From Marinoscillum sp965229915 (lineage in GTDB: Bacteria; Bacteroidota; Bacteroidia; Cytophagales; Cyclobacteriaceae), in contig NZ_CBDDJZ010000001.1 of assembly GCF_965229915.1 (NCBI RefSeq), positions 1,984,001-2,048,000 of the forward strand: DNA of 64,000 nucleotides, read 5' to 3'. A program made the position numbers and the translations under genes. Positions 35,604-44,679 of this stretch are shown here, one piece after another (the stretch's first letter is position 1; each line of letters starts with the position of its first letter). Under the pieces are notes generated by a model. The model worked only from the letters and a program-made list of their open reading frames with translations. It was not told the DNA's origin and did no database searches.

Positions 35604-36059
35604 ATGCCTACCATTATCAAGTATTTGATTGTCTACGCGTTGAGTGCGGTGAAAATCATTTTCGGACCTACACTGGGTCTGGCATATGATTTTTCCATAG
35701 CGGAAACCACTTTGCTTTCGCTACTAGGCATGATGACTACCGTATACTTGTTCAGCTATTTTGGCCATGAAATCAAAGCCTTTAGCGATCGGATTTTCCG
35801 AAGAAAAAAGCGACGAATCTTTACCAGAAAGAATCGCCAATTTGTAAAGATCTGGCGCCGTTATGGGGTTCCTGGCGTAGCATTTTTCACTCCTATCTTA
35901 CTATCTCCTCCAGGAGGCGCCATATTGGCCAATGCCTTTGGGGGTAAGAAAACTGACATCATCAAGTGGATGTGGATATTTGGAAGTTTCTGGTCACTTG
36001 TTCTCACCTTGATGGTCAAATACGCCAGTTGGTTACTAAAAGATTTGGGGGTTATTTAG
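35604..36059 (+). CDS. Small membrane protein, SNARE-associated/multidrug-export-like
   Basis: 151 residues with three to four hydrophobic segments, a central very basic loop (RIFRRKKRRIFTRKNRQF) and a conserved-looking stretch YGVPGVAFFTPILLSPPGGAILANAFGGKK. The Pro/Gly-rich re-entrant-like motif resembles VTT/DedA and small multidrug-export families, which act in lipid or ion transport. The assignment is tentative. Its TAG stop overlaps the stop of the convergent sdaA gene (TTAG at 36056-36059). Confidence 0.55.
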   Translation: MPTIIKYLIVYALSAVKIIFGPTLGLAYDFSIAETTLLSLLGMMTTVYLFSYFGHEIKAFSDRIFRRKKRRIFTRKNRQFVKIWRRYGVPGVAFFTPILLSPPGGAILANAFGGKKTDIIKWMWIFGSFWSLVLTLMVKYASWLLKDLGVI

Positions 36060-36964
36060 TCCTGATGATTCTCATCATCTAGAATCTCAATATCCTGTAT
36101 CAGCACACGTTTAGAAATAGCCTGACCGGTCGGTGTGGCGGCTAGTCCACCTTGTGCGGTTTCTTTGTATTTGGCTTCCATGGAGTTGCCAATCTCTCCC
36201 ATGGCGTCCACACATTCATCTACTGGTATCACCGGACTCACATCCGCCAGAGCAATCTGTGCCGACGAATTTGCAATCGCTGCGGCACTGGCATTGCGCA
36301 CGACACATGGGATCTCCACCAGTCCAGCTACAGGATCACAAACCAACCCGAGCATGCACTGAATAGTGATCGCTACGGCATTAAACGATTGGTCAATGTT
36401 TCCTCCCAGCGCATATACAATGGCAGCAGAAGCCATAGCTGCAGCAGAGCCAGTCTCAGCCTGACAGCCACCCACCGCTCCTGCCAATGAAGCACGCTTC
36501 TCAAGAATCAATGCTACACCTGCACCAATGAGCAGTCCTTCTAAAATAGTGCGATCATCTAATCCGTGAATTTCCTGCAAGGTGACCAGTGTTCCAGGCA
36601 GAATACCCGAAGCTCCAGCTGTAGGTGCGGCTACTACCCGCCCCATACAGGAATTGACCTCCTTGGCGGCCAAAGCCCTGGATACAAGCTTTTGGAATTC
36701 AGGAGAAAGAACAGCGGTCGGGTGATTAGCCACTTTCTTGGCTCCTCCTTTGATCATGCCTGAATAGGAAGTCATCTCCTTGGTCAGGCCGGTTTGTACA
36801 GCCTCCTTCATGACCTGATAGGCCTGGTCAAGACCGGACCATATCTTCTCTTCAGACTTACCTTTTTGCTCTATTTCATAAGCCAATACAGGCTCATATA
36901 TAGGTTTTTTGTTGGTCTCGCAATAGTCCTTCCACTCCTGAAAACTGTCAAAAAGTATGCACAT
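36056..36964 (-). CDS. sdaAA: L-serine ammonia-lyase, iron-sulfur type, alpha subunit
   Basis: Converts L-serine to pyruvate and ammonia. 302 residues, matching the alpha subunit only. Cysteines likely to bind the [4Fe-4S] cluster: VNSCMGRVVAAPTAGASG, VGGCQAETGSAAAM, and LVCDPVAGLVEIPC. The N-terminus (VLAYEIEQKGKSEE) matches the alpha start and not a fused beta domain. The beta subunit is not adjacent, so it must be encoded elsewhere or the protein works alone. A promoter lies at 36991-37022; divergent from hemE. Confidence 0.9.
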   Translation of the reverse strand: MCILFDSFQEWKDYCETNKKPIYEPVLAYEIEQKGKSEEKIWSGLDQAYQVMKEAVQTGLTKEMTSYSGMIKGGAKKVANHPTAVLSPEFQKLVSRALAAKEVNSCMGRVVAAPTAGASGILPGTLVTLQEIHGLDDRTILEGLLIGAGVALILEKRASLAGAVGGCQAETGSAAAMASAAIVYALGGNIDQSFNAVAITIQCMLGLVCDPVAGLVEIPCVVRNASAAAIANSSAQIALADVSPVIPVDECVDAMGEIGNSMEAKYKETAQGGLAATPTGQAISKRVLIQDIEILDDENHQD

Positions 36965-36990
36965 GGGTTATGTTGTTTTTTGGGTAAATG

Positions 36991-37022
36991 CAAAGGTATA
37001 TAGAATGCAAACCAATCAGCAA
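36991..37022 (-). promoter_or_regulatory. Promoter of sdaAA
   Basis: On the minus strand, TTG (37022-37020), 21 bp, TACCTTTG (36998-36991); both elements fit the Bacteroidota consensus and the -7 box ends 26 bp before the ATG. Confidence 0.5.
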
Positions 37023-37031
37023 TTCCCAAAG

Positions 37032-37065
37032 TTTGAGTTTGAATGAAACGGAGTTTCTATCTTTG
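37032..37065 (+). promoter_or_regulatory. Promoter of hemE
   Basis: TATCTTTG at 37058-37065 is an exact -7 box only 5 bp before the hemE ATG. Two TTTG candidates for -33 lie at 37032-37035 (22 bp spacing) and 37038-37041 (16 bp). The transcript would be leaderless or nearly so. Confidence 0.5.
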
Positions 37066-37070
37066 CGACC

Positions 37071-38084
37071 ATGTTGAAAAATGATCTGATATTAAAAGCA
37101 GCGAGAGGCGAAAAAGTAGACAGAACTCCCGTATGGTTAATGCGTCAAGCGGGCCGTATTCTTCCTGAATATCGGGCAGTTCGGGCCAAACTGAGTGGAT
37201 TTAAAGAACTCGTAGAAACGCCAGAATTGGCTGCCGAAGTGACGGTACAGCCAGTAGATCTCTTAGGGGTCGATGCTGCCATCATTTTTTCAGATATACT
37301 GGTCATCCCTGAGGCTATGGGACTGACCTACGAAATGGTGGAGAAAAAAGGACCCCATTTTCCTAATACGATAAGCACGCACAAGGATCTGGACCAACTC
37401 AAAATAGCTCATCCTGAAGATCTCCAGTACACCATTGACGCTATCAGTATCACTAAGAAAGAGCTGAACGGAAGAGTACCGATTATCGGTTTTGCCGGGG
37501 CTCCATGGACCATATTCTCCTACATGGTAGAGGGCGGAGGCTCCAAAACCTTCTCCAAAGCACGCAAAATGCTTTACAACGATCCCGAGCTTTCAGATAA
37601 GCTCCTGAAGATGATTACAGAAAGCACTATCTCGTACCTCAAGGCACAAATAGCAGCTGGGGCGAACATGGTGCAAATTTTTGATTCTTGGGCAGGTGTA
37701 CTGCCTCCCGGGCATTACAATCAATTCTCACTTAAATACATTCAGCAAATTGCCTCTGCCATTTCGGAGGTGCCGGTAACTGTCTTTGCAAAAGGAGCTT
37801 ACTTCGCGCTGAAAGAAATGAATGATGTGAGCTGCCGTACGGTTGGCCTAGACTGGAACATGGATGTGGAAGAAGCCAAAAAACTACTACCTAATAAAAC
37901 GCTACAAGGAAATCTTGACCCATGTGCGCTTTATGGTTCATTTGACCAGATAGAGCAAGAGGCTCACCGTATGCTAGACCGCTTCAAAGGCCACTCTCAT
38001 ATCGCTAACCTGGGCCATGGCGTCTATCCAGACACGGACCCAGAAAAAGTCAAGTGCTTCATTGAGGCTGTAAAAAGCTACTGA
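37071..38084 (+). CDS. hemE: Uroporphyrinogen decarboxylase
   Basis: Decarboxylates uroporphyrinogen III to coproporphyrinogen III in heme synthesis. 337 residues. Diagnostic N-terminal PVWLMRQAGRILPEYRAVR, IIFSDILVIPEAMGL, GFAGAPWTIFSYMVEGG, FDSWAGVLPPGHY, VGLDWNMDVEEAKKLL and GNLDPCALYG. It stands apart from other heme genes. Its TGA stop abuts the stop of the convergent hybrid kinase gene (TGATCA). Confidence 0.96.
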   Translation: MLKNDLILKAARGEKVDRTPVWLMRQAGRILPEYRAVRAKLSGFKELVETPELAAEVTVQPVDLLGVDAAIIFSDILVIPEAMGLTYEMVEKKGPHFPNTISTHKDLDQLKIAHPEDLQYTIDAISITKKELNGRVPIIGFAGAPWTIFSYMVEGGGSKTFSKARKMLYNDPELSDKLLKMITESTISYLKAQIAAGANMVQIFDSWAGVLPPGHYNQFSLKYIQQIASAISEVPVTVFAKGAYFALKEMNDVSCRTVGLDWNMDVEEAKKLLPNKTLQGNLDPCALYGSFDQIEQEAHRMLDRFKGHSHIANLGHGVYPDTDPEKVKCFIEAVKSY

Positions 38085-40406
38085 TCAATGGATATTCTTT
38101 AGAAGTTTGCGCTTTAGCTCCTCAGGGTCGAATGGCTTGGTGAGGTAATCATTCATACCGGCCATCAATACCTTTTCTTTCACCTGAAGCAAGGCTGATG
38201 CAGTGAGCGCTATGATAGGGGTGGTAATGCCTGCAGTTCGAATTTCTCTTGAAGCTTCGTACCCGTCCATTACAGGCATCTGGAGATCCATCAAGATAAC
38301 GTCATACACATTTTCCCGGGCCATAGACAGGCCTTCAGCACCGTTTTCTGCCACCTCCATGCTCATTTGCCAGTGACTCAAAAACTTCCCTGCCACCATC
38401 ACATTGGTAGGATTGTCCTCCACAAGAAGAACTTTTTTGTTTTTGAGGGACTTAATGTCTTTTTGTGAAGGTTGATGATTGGCGCTGGCCTGCTTTATTT
38501 TGCCAGTTTTATACCACTGGGTAAAACTGAAAACTGAGCCTTCTCCTTCCACACTTCTCAAGTCAATTCTAGAACCTTGAAGCTCCAGGAGCTTTTTGAT
38601 GATAGCCAACCCTAAACCGGTACCTCCAAACTCACGTGTAGTAGAGCTGCTCGCCTGCATAAACCGCTCAAAAATGATCTTTTCCTTATCCTTTGGAATA
38701 CCAATACCCGTGTCCTCCACTTCAAACAAAACCTTAACCTTACCAAGATCCTGATCCACTTTTGTTGCTTTCACGGTAACCGTTCCTTGTCTAGTGAACT
38801 TGATCGCATTGTCAATGAGGTTGTTGAGTACCTGACTCAACCTGGTGCGATCCACATAAACCGCTTCATCCAGATTAGCATCCACTTCCAGAAACAGATT
38901 CAGCCCCTTCTCCACAGCCTTTGGCTGATAAGCTAGCTGGATCCCATGAAGAAGATCCGGAAGTTCGGTGGCCTGCTCTTCAAAAGATACCGTACCTGAT
39001 TCTAGTTTGTTATAATCGAGAATATCATTGATCAACGCCGTAAGGTGCTGAGCAGAATACCTCAAAGAAGTCAAATTTTGGATTTGATGGTCCCCAGGTT
39101 TATCCTGGAGTAAATAATGAGACATTCCTACTACAGCATTGAGCGGTGTACGGATCTCATGGGAGATAGTACTCAGAAAATCTGATTTAGCCTGGGCAGC
39201 CTTCAGGGCGTCATCTTTCGCATTTTTCAGAAAGTAGGCAAATCGGTAAGACAGTATGAGCGATTGTGAAAAGAAGAACAAAATGTATCCCCAAAAAGAA
39301 GCCGCCATCCATTCATCTAACCAACCGAAGTAGACCAAAATGTTATAAGCAAATACCACAAAAACGATGGCCGTGCTAAAAAGTGCAAATCCTGATCCCG
39401 GTCGTTTGTGAATTTTGGCCCGGACATAAATGACGAGTGTCAACAGGATGTAAGCCAACAATATGACAAAAAATGGCTCCACCAGTAACGTGTAAATGGT
39501 CGGTGGCGTAATCAGGGTGATGGCAATAAAGAGTAAACTGAGTCCTCCTATAAAGTCCCAGATAATCTTCCTTGCCTCTGTCGGGTAAAGATTATGTACA
39601 AAGCGCCCAAACAGGAATACAGACAAAAACAAGGTGATGTATTCCAAACGGGTGGTCACGCTCCATGGTAAATCCACCAGCGAATGAAGGGTGTAATATC
39701 CGAATCCGGCAATCCGATAACTGTAGACAATACAGAACAATGAAAAGAACAAAATAGACTTATCATGTCTTCCGAAAAAATATAGTCCCAGGAAGAACAA
39801 GCCACCCATGATTAAGCTGCCCGTAAGTAACAGGTCATAAGCTACCAGCTCCAGCTCCTTGTCAGCCATAGACTGCCGCTCACCAATCTCCAATCCTTCT
39901 AGTGCTCCACCTTTGCTATGTGTAAAATTAGCAACCTGAATGACTAACTGATTGGTATCCTGAACTGATGTAATGGGAACAAATACGGGCTTCCAACATG
40001 GCATATAATCTTCTTGCCTATCGGCTACCACTCCATTTTTGGCAATTACCTGACCATTGAAATATATGGTAAAGGCAGTGTACATATCTTCTACGTGCAT
40101 GGTGTATTGGATACTCGTATCCAATAGGACAGTGGTTACATAGGTAGCGTATCCCGTGGCTTCAAGAGTGTCGCCATCCATTACCTGGCCATTCCAAAGA
40201 GCAGGGAATTGAAAGAGCTGTTCTGTTGAGGAAATAGCATCCGGTGACAGTAGCTGTTTCCAATAGAAGTAATAGTCACCATCCAGTGAATAAGTCTTCT
40301 GTACATCAAATTCTCTGAGGTCGATCTGACCCTTTTCCACCTGCGCAATCCCATCAATTGAGAATACAGAGAAGATCAGATAAATGAGAAATGATTTCTT
40401 TTTCAT
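38085..40406 (-). CDS. Hybrid sensor histidine kinase with 7TMR-DISM input and receiver domain
   Basis: 773 residues. Signal peptide about 1-21; periplasmic 7TMR-DISM extracellular jelly-roll domain about 30-180 (probably ligand binding, carbohydrate-like fold); seven membrane helices about 185-395; HisKA with the phospho-acceptor in FLSTISHEIRTPLNAVVG; HATPase with LNNLIDNAIKF, VEDTGIGIP and FGGTGLGLAI; C-terminal receiver about 655-770 with Asp in VILMDLQMPVMDGYEA and the Lys in YLTKPFDPEEL. No DNA-binding output, so it probably passes phosphate to another protein. Monocistronic; no partner gene beside it. Confidence 0.94.
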   Translation of the reverse strand: MKKKSFLIYLIFSVFSIDGIAQVEKGQIDLREFDVQKTYSLDGDYYFYWKQLLSPDAISSTEQLFQFPALWNGQVMDGDTLEATGYATYVTTVLLDTSIQYTMHVEDMYTAFTIYFNGQVIAKNGVVADRQEDYMPCWKPVFVPITSVQDTNQLVIQVANFTHSKGGALEGLEIGERQSMADKELELVAYDLLLTGSLIMGGLFFLGLYFFGRHDKSILFFSLFCIVYSYRIAGFGYYTLHSLVDLPWSVTTRLEYITLFLSVFLFGRFVHNLYPTEARKIIWDFIGGLSLLFIAITLITPPTIYTLLVEPFFVILLAYILLTLVIYVRAKIHKRPGSGFALFSTAIVFVVFAYNILVYFGWLDEWMAASFWGYILFFFSQSLILSYRFAYFLKNAKDDALKAAQAKSDFLSTISHEIRTPLNAVVGMSHYLLQDKPGDHQIQNLTSLRYSAQHLTALINDILDYNKLESGTVSFEEQATELPDLLHGIQLAYQPKAVEKGLNLFLEVDANLDEAVYVDRTRLSQVLNNLIDNAIKFTRQGTVTVKATKVDQDLGKVKVLFEVEDTGIGIPKDKEKIIFERFMQASSSTTREFGGTGLGLAIIKKLLELQGSRIDLRSVEGEGSVFSFTQWYKTGKIKQASANHQPSQKDIKSLKNKKVLLVEDNPTNVMVAGKFLSHWQMSMEVAENGAEGLSMARENVYDVILMDLQMPVMDGYEASREIRTAGITTPIIALTASALLQVKEKVLMAGMNDYLTKPFDPEELKRKLLKNIH

Positions 40407-40554
40407 AGAATCACCAGCACGGTGCTGTATAGTGACGCGGCAAATCCATTGAGGGATTACTGCAGATTTGATAATTGCAATATTAATGCAATCTTCTGCA
40501 TTTTAAAGTGATTTATATCAGTAGATGAGGATGACCAGAGCGCTCAGGCAAAGG

Positions 40555-41538
40555 TCAATTAAAGGAAAGAAGTTCATTTGCCTCCTTCATCAGCTTGGAC
40601 AAAGGAATGGGAACCACTCCAGAATATTCGCATACAATGCCTCCCGCTAAATTGGAAAGATCAGTAACCTGGCCAGGCGTTAATCCTATCGCAAGCGCCA
40701 AACTGGCTACGGCTATGACTGTATCTCCAGCTCCTGACACATCAGCCACTTCTCTCACTTTAGTCCCAGCTCTATAATAATCAGCAGTAGATTTCATAAT
40801 CATCCCTTTTGATCCAAGCGTGAGTAACAAGTATCTGGGCTGCAGTAAATCAAACACCTGATCAATCATCACATTCAGTGCTTCTGTCCTTGTCGAAGCA
40901 ATAGATTTCTCCAGCTCTTTCAAATTGGGTTTGAAAAGGTCCACTCCTTTGTAATCATGGAAGTTCCTGAACTTGGGGTCAACACACACTGGAATTCTTG
41001 TGTAATGCGCCGATGAGGTAATGCGGTGAATGAGTTCTGGAGTCAGTAGGCCTTTGTCATAATCCTCTATAATCACTACATCTACCACGCTCCATAGTGA
41101 TTGAATCTGGTCCAAAAACCTGCTGGTGGTTTCTGATGAGATGGGATCTGTACACTCCTGATCAAGTCTCATCAAGTGCTTGGTACCGGATAAAACACGT
41201 TTCTTTTGGGTGGTAGGTCGGTCGGTAAGTGTAAGCAAATAGTCCGATGGCAGGTGATTACTCGCCATCAGCTCTCTGAACAAAGCACCATTCGTGTCGT
41301 CACCAACAATTGATGCCAGGATTGGCTCAGCTCCCAGCGCTTGTAGGTTCAGAGCTACATTGGCCGCTCCTCCGAGTCGGTGCTCTTCACTATGCACCTC
41401 TACAACTGGCACAGGAGCCTCAGGCGAAATGCGATTGACCGCCCCATAAACATAGGTATCAATCATCGAGTCACCGATGACCAATACCTTCAGATTTTTA
41501 AAAGCATCAAAGACTTCTCGGATAGAGCCGAAAGTCAT
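40555..41538 (-). CDS. PfkB-family kinase, RfaE1-like (heptose 7-phosphate kinase)
   Basis: 327 residues, kinase domain only. Family features: GDSMIDTYVYGAVNRISPEA, HRLGGAANVALNLQALGAEP, IIEDYDKGLL, and the catalytic Asp in VADVSGAGDTVIAVASLA. The RISPEAPVP motif is typical of RfaE/HldE N-terminal kinases that phosphorylate D-glycero-D-manno-heptose 7-phosphate for lipopolysaccharide core synthesis. The nucleotidyltransferase half found in fused HldE is absent. Its ATG overlaps the aminotransferase stop by one base. Confidence 0.85.
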   Translation of the reverse strand: MTFGSIREVFDAFKNLKVLVIGDSMIDTYVYGAVNRISPEAPVPVVEVHSEEHRLGGAANVALNLQALGAEPILASIVGDDTNGALFRELMASNHLPSDYLLTLTDRPTTQKKRVLSGTKHLMRLDQECTDPISSETTSRFLDQIQSLWSVVDVVIIEDYDKGLLTPELIHRITSSAHYTRIPVCVDPKFRNFHDYKGVDLFKPNLKELEKSIASTRTEALNVMIDQVFDLLQPRYLLLTLGSKGMIMKSTADYYRAGTKVREVADVSGAGDTVIAVASLALAIGLTPGQVTDLSNLAGGIVCEYSGVVPIPLSKLMKEANELLSFN

Positions 41539-42734
41539 TAGGATAGTTTAGCCAATGATTCCTTCATAGCAGCGATGGCCGTTTTCAGCTCCTCCACCGA
41601 TGCAGCATAAGACAGACGGATGCAACCTGGATCTCCAAATGCCTCACCTGTCACTACGGATACTCGAGCATCTTCCAATAAAAACATGCTCAAATCTGTG
41701 GCATTCTCTATTTTCTGACCATTCACACTTTTACCAAAGTAGCTGCTCACATTCGGGAAGAAGTAGAATGCACCACCTGGCATATTCACTTTCAAGCCGG
41801 GAATTTCGCTCAATAATCCATGCACCAATTCACGACGCTTTTCATATTGCTTTACCATTTCGTACGATGGCTCATAGCTAGATGTCAGGGCCGTTAATGC
41901 TGCTCTCTGAGCGATGCTACAGTTAGCTGAGGTAATCTGTCCCTGTATTTTATTTGCTGCTTTGGCCAACCACAGTGGAGCACCAATGTACCCAACTCTC
42001 CAGCCAGTCATGGCAAAACCCTTAGCAAAGCCATTGACGGTCACCGTACGATCCTGCATACCAGGCATAGTACCGATGCTTACATGTTTGTCGCCATAGT
42101 TGATTAGCTCGTAGATCTCATCAGAGATGACGGTTATATTCGGATAGTCTTTCAGTACCTCAGCAATTTCTTTGAGCTCTTGCTCAGAAAATACCGAACC
42201 CGTTGGGTTACATGGAGAAGAGAAGATTAACGCTTTGGTTTTGTCTGTAATTGCTTCTTTCAACTGAGCGGCTGTAGCTTTGAAGTCATTTTCCAATGAG
42301 CCATTCACAAATACGCATTTTCCTTCTGCTAGCTCCACCAAAGCAGAATAACTTACCCAGAAAGGTGAGAACACAATCACTTCGTCACCCGGATCAAGTA
42401 ATGCGAGAAACACATTGGCTATGGACTGCTTAGCCCCATTGGATACCACAATCTGATCTGCAGAATACTCCAGACCATTCTCCTTCTTGAACTTATCACT
42501 GATAGCTTGTCTAAGGTCCAAATAGCCGTTTACCGGAGGATAGGCAAAGTATTTACCTTCATCAATTGCAGCCTTGGCTCCCTCTTGAATATGCTTAGGT
42601 GTCTTAAAATCTGGCTCACCCAGACTTAGACTTATCACATCAATTCCCTGCTGCTTCAGCTCCCGCGCTTTTGCTGCCATGGCCAAAGTTGCTGACTCGG
42701 CCATACTTTTGATTCGCTCCGATCTTAAATCCAT
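41538..42734 (-). CDS. Class I/II pyridoxal-phosphate aminotransferase (aspartate type)
   Basis: 398 residues from the ATG at 42734 (MDLRSERIKSMAESATLAMA). An open frame continues to 42788 but would overlap the divergent porin gene, and the promoter at 42755-42785 would lie inside it. Motifs: SLSLGEPDFKTPKHI, VVSNGAKQSIANVFLAL, FSSPCNPTGSVFSEQEL, ISDEIYELINYG, and the PLP lysine in TVNGFAKGFAMTGWRVGYIG. Family I-gamma aspartate/prephenate aminotransferase type; exact substrate not certain. First gene of an operon with the RfaE1-like kinase. Confidence 0.92.
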   Translation of the reverse strand: MDLRSERIKSMAESATLAMAAKARELKQQGIDVISLSLGEPDFKTPKHIQEGAKAAIDEGKYFAYPPVNGYLDLRQAISDKFKKENGLEYSADQIVVSNGAKQSIANVFLALLDPGDEVIVFSPFWVSYSALVELAEGKCVFVNGSLENDFKATAAQLKEAITDKTKALIFSSPCNPTGSVFSEQELKEIAEVLKDYPNITVISDEIYELINYGDKHVSIGTMPGMQDRTVTVNGFAKGFAMTGWRVGYIGAPLWLAKAANKIQGQITSANCSIAQRAALTALTSSYEPSYEMVKQYEKRRELVHGLLSEIPGLKVNMPGGAFYFFPNVSSYFGKSVNGQKIENATDLSMFLLEDARVSVVTGEAFGDPGCIRLSYAASVEELKTAIAAMKESLAKLS

Positions 42735-42754
42735 TATATTTATTTTTTGAGTGG

Positions 42755-42785
42755 CAAAATTAATGCAATAGCAAAGACATGCAAA
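42755..42785 (-). promoter_or_regulatory. Promoter of the aminotransferase/kinase operon
   Basis: On the minus strand TTTG (42785-42782), exactly 19 bp, then TAATTTTG (42762-42755): full matches to both elements of the Bacteroidota promoter. It supports the ATG at 42734 as the start, 20 bp downstream. Confidence 0.6.
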
Positions 42786-43843
42786 CAAGAAAAAGTATCG
42801 TTTTTATATTTATTGTAGGGCTTTTTTTAAAATATTTCAACAGTGAAGCTCAAGAAAGCCAAATGAAGTTTGGCGCATACCTGGATACCTACTATGCCTA
42901 CGACTTTAGCCAACCTAATGGAAATTCTCGACCTTACGTGACACAGTATGCTCGCCACAATGAATTTACCATTAATCATGCATGGCTGAGAGGAAGTTAC
43001 TCCTCTGAAAAACTGCGAGCCAACCTAGCCTTACAAACTGGTACCTATCCGCAATACAACTACGCTGCTGAACCGCTTTATGGTCAGCTGATCTATGAGG
43101 CTTTCGCAGGATACCGTATTACTGAAAAAGGCTGGATCGATGCTGGAATTTTTGGAGGACATTTTGGTTATGAAAGTGCCTTGGCAATAGACCGTGAGTT
43201 GCTCTCTCCAGCGCTGGCCACAGAATATACTCCCTATTATCAAACAGGAGTTCGCTACACCCAGGATCTTTCTGAAAAAACGCAACTCAGAGTGGTGATA
43301 GTGAATGGCTGGCAAAACATCAGAGAAACCAATAACGCCAAATCGATAGGAATGGCAATCGACCATCAGTTCTCTGAGCAGTTCTTTTTCAGTTATGGAA
43401 ACTACTATGGCTTTGAGCCTAATGAGAGTGGAAGCGATGTGGCTCGATTCCATAATAATCTTGTTGCGCGGTTTACTCCGAGCGATCAGCTGGCAATCAC
43501 AGGTATTTTCGATTGGACATTGCAGACAAAGTCAGTTTCTGTCACAGGAGAAAGTCCAAACGATTGGGCTACATTTTACACGTTGATAGGCGGTTATCAA
43601 CTTTCTGATGTATGGAGCATCAGCGGGAGATATGAGTACGTGACTGATAACAATGAGCTGCTAATCAATGGAGCTGGAAATGGATTTGGCCAATCAATTA
43701 TCAGTACTGCGCTGGATTTTCGTCCGGCAGAGAATGTTTCATTCAAAATAGAGCCTAAGTTTTACGCCGGTCCAAGTGATTATTTGGTAGGAACAACTTC
43801 TGCTTTCGTGATGCAAGGGGGATTGGCTTTTAGATTGGAGTGA
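42779..43843 (+). CDS. BBP2-type outer-membrane beta-barrel porin
   Basis: 354 residues. Signal peptide ending near NSEAQ (about residue 24). A beta-barrel of alternating aromatic/polar strands follows: MKFGAYLDTYYAYDFSQPNG at the start, NEFTINHAWLRGSYSSEKLR, IDAGIFGGHFGYESAL, and a C-terminal strand ending FRLE. The YLDTYYAYDF start and GYESAL motif fit the OmpL-like BBP2 porin family. Transported molecule unknown. Followed with 1-bp overlap (TGATG) by the AT-rich HNH gene. Confidence 0.8.
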   Translation: MQTRKSIVFIFIVGLFLKYFNSEAQESQMKFGAYLDTYYAYDFSQPNGNSRPYVTQYARHNEFTINHAWLRGSYSSEKLRANLALQTGTYPQYNYAAEPLYGQLIYEAFAGYRITEKGWIDAGIFGGHFGYESALAIDRELLSPALATEYTPYYQTGVRYTQDLSEKTQLRVVIVNGWQNIRETNNAKSIGMAIDHQFSEQFFFSYGNYYGFEPNESGSDVARFHNNLVARFTPSDQLAITGIFDWTLQTKSVSVTGESPNDWATFYTLIGGYQLSDVWSISGRYEYVTDNNELLINGAGNGFGQSIISTALDFRPAENVSFKIEPKFYAGPSDYLVGTTSAFVMQGGLAFRLE

Positions 43844-44622
43844 TGAATAAAGCAAAAGCAATAAAATCATGGCGTGAAGGCGGAAATAATTATGTCTTAA
43901 GAGGGAATTCAGAATTTAAGTGGGTTGGCTATCAAGATTCCGTAATCCAAACTCTTAAAGAAAATTTTGGATCAGGTTTTAACATTGTTATTTGGTCGAG
44001 CGACCAAATAGAAAATGATTACTACTGTATCCCTTTTGAGGAAGTATCTTTCTTATTCAAAGAGGAGCTAAAGACGTCAGGAAAGTATCCGAATCGATGG
44101 ACAAGTACAATCGTAAACCATAGGTTTATGATGAAAAGTAATAATGCACACTCTGTTGATATCACGAAATATTACGGGATAGATATTCTATCGGCGGACA
44201 ATATTCAAGTAGAAGAGGACTATTTCATTGAGAATGCCAAATCAGAAATAGCCATCAGAATAGGACAGTCTAAATTCAGAAATGGAGTGCTTAAAAATTA
44301 TTCCTACAAATGTGCGTTAACGGGCATTAGAGAAAAAGACCTGTTGATTGCAAGTCATATTATTCCTTGGTCCCATCGAAAAGATTATAGAGGAGACATT
44401 TCAAATGGTATATGTCTATGCACCGAGGTTGACAGTTTATTTGATAAGGGATATATTTCATTTGATGAAAATCACGTGACACTTGTTCACCAGTCTTCAA
44501 AAATATCTCATGAATTAAACGAGAGGTTAAGAGTATTTGAAGGGAAAAGACTAAGGAAACCAAGAAAAGACATCAACCTCAAATACTTAGAATATCATCG
44601 TAGAGAAATATTCAAAGGATAA
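43843..44622 (+). CDS. HNH endonuclease (HNH_2 type), AT-rich
   Basis: 259 residues from the ATG at 43843. The C-terminal half holds an HNH nuclease: LKNYSYKCALTGIREKDLLI, ASHIIPWSHRKDYRGDISNG, ICLCTEVDSLFDKGYISF, with the catalytic His in SHIIPWS and the third-element Asn/Asp/His residues after it. The N-terminal half (1-130) is a separate unrecognised domain with Trp-rich segments. Similar HNH_2 proteins are often orphan restriction endonucleases, but no methyltransferase gene is adjacent. Base composition is clearly lower in GC than the neighbours (one sampled 60-base row is about 35%, against about 50% in the porin gene), which suggests horizontal acquisition. Followed by a terminator. 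Confidence 0.78.
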   Translation: MNKAKAIKSWREGGNNYVLRGNSEFKWVGYQDSVIQTLKENFGSGFNIVIWSSDQIENDYYCIPFEEVSFLFKEELKTSGKYPNRWTSTIVNHRFMMKSNNAHSVDITKYYGIDILSADNIQVEEDYFIENAKSEIAIRIGQSKFRNGVLKNYSYKCALTGIREKDLLIASHIIPWSHRKDYRGDISNGICLCTEVDSLFDKGYISFDENHVTLVHQSSKISHELNERLRVFEGKRLRKPRKDINLKYLEYHRREIFKG

Positions 44623-44653
44623 AAAAAACCCTGACAAATTTTCTTCATCAGGG
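44623..44653 (-). terminator. Intrinsic terminator of rpoD
   Basis: CCCTGA (44629-44634) / TCAGGG (44648-44653) stem. On the minus strand the stem is followed by a run of eight T; on the plus strand only by CTCTCTTT. It therefore ends rpoD mainly, and the HNH gene weakly. Confidence 0.75.
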
Positions 44654-44679
44654 CTCTCTTTAAATCTATAAACTAAAAC

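Noticed and set aside
38085..40406. Hybrid kinase as regulator of the glucan locus
   Set aside because: It lacks a DNA-binding domain, is 25 kb away, and the locus has its own SusR-like regulator.
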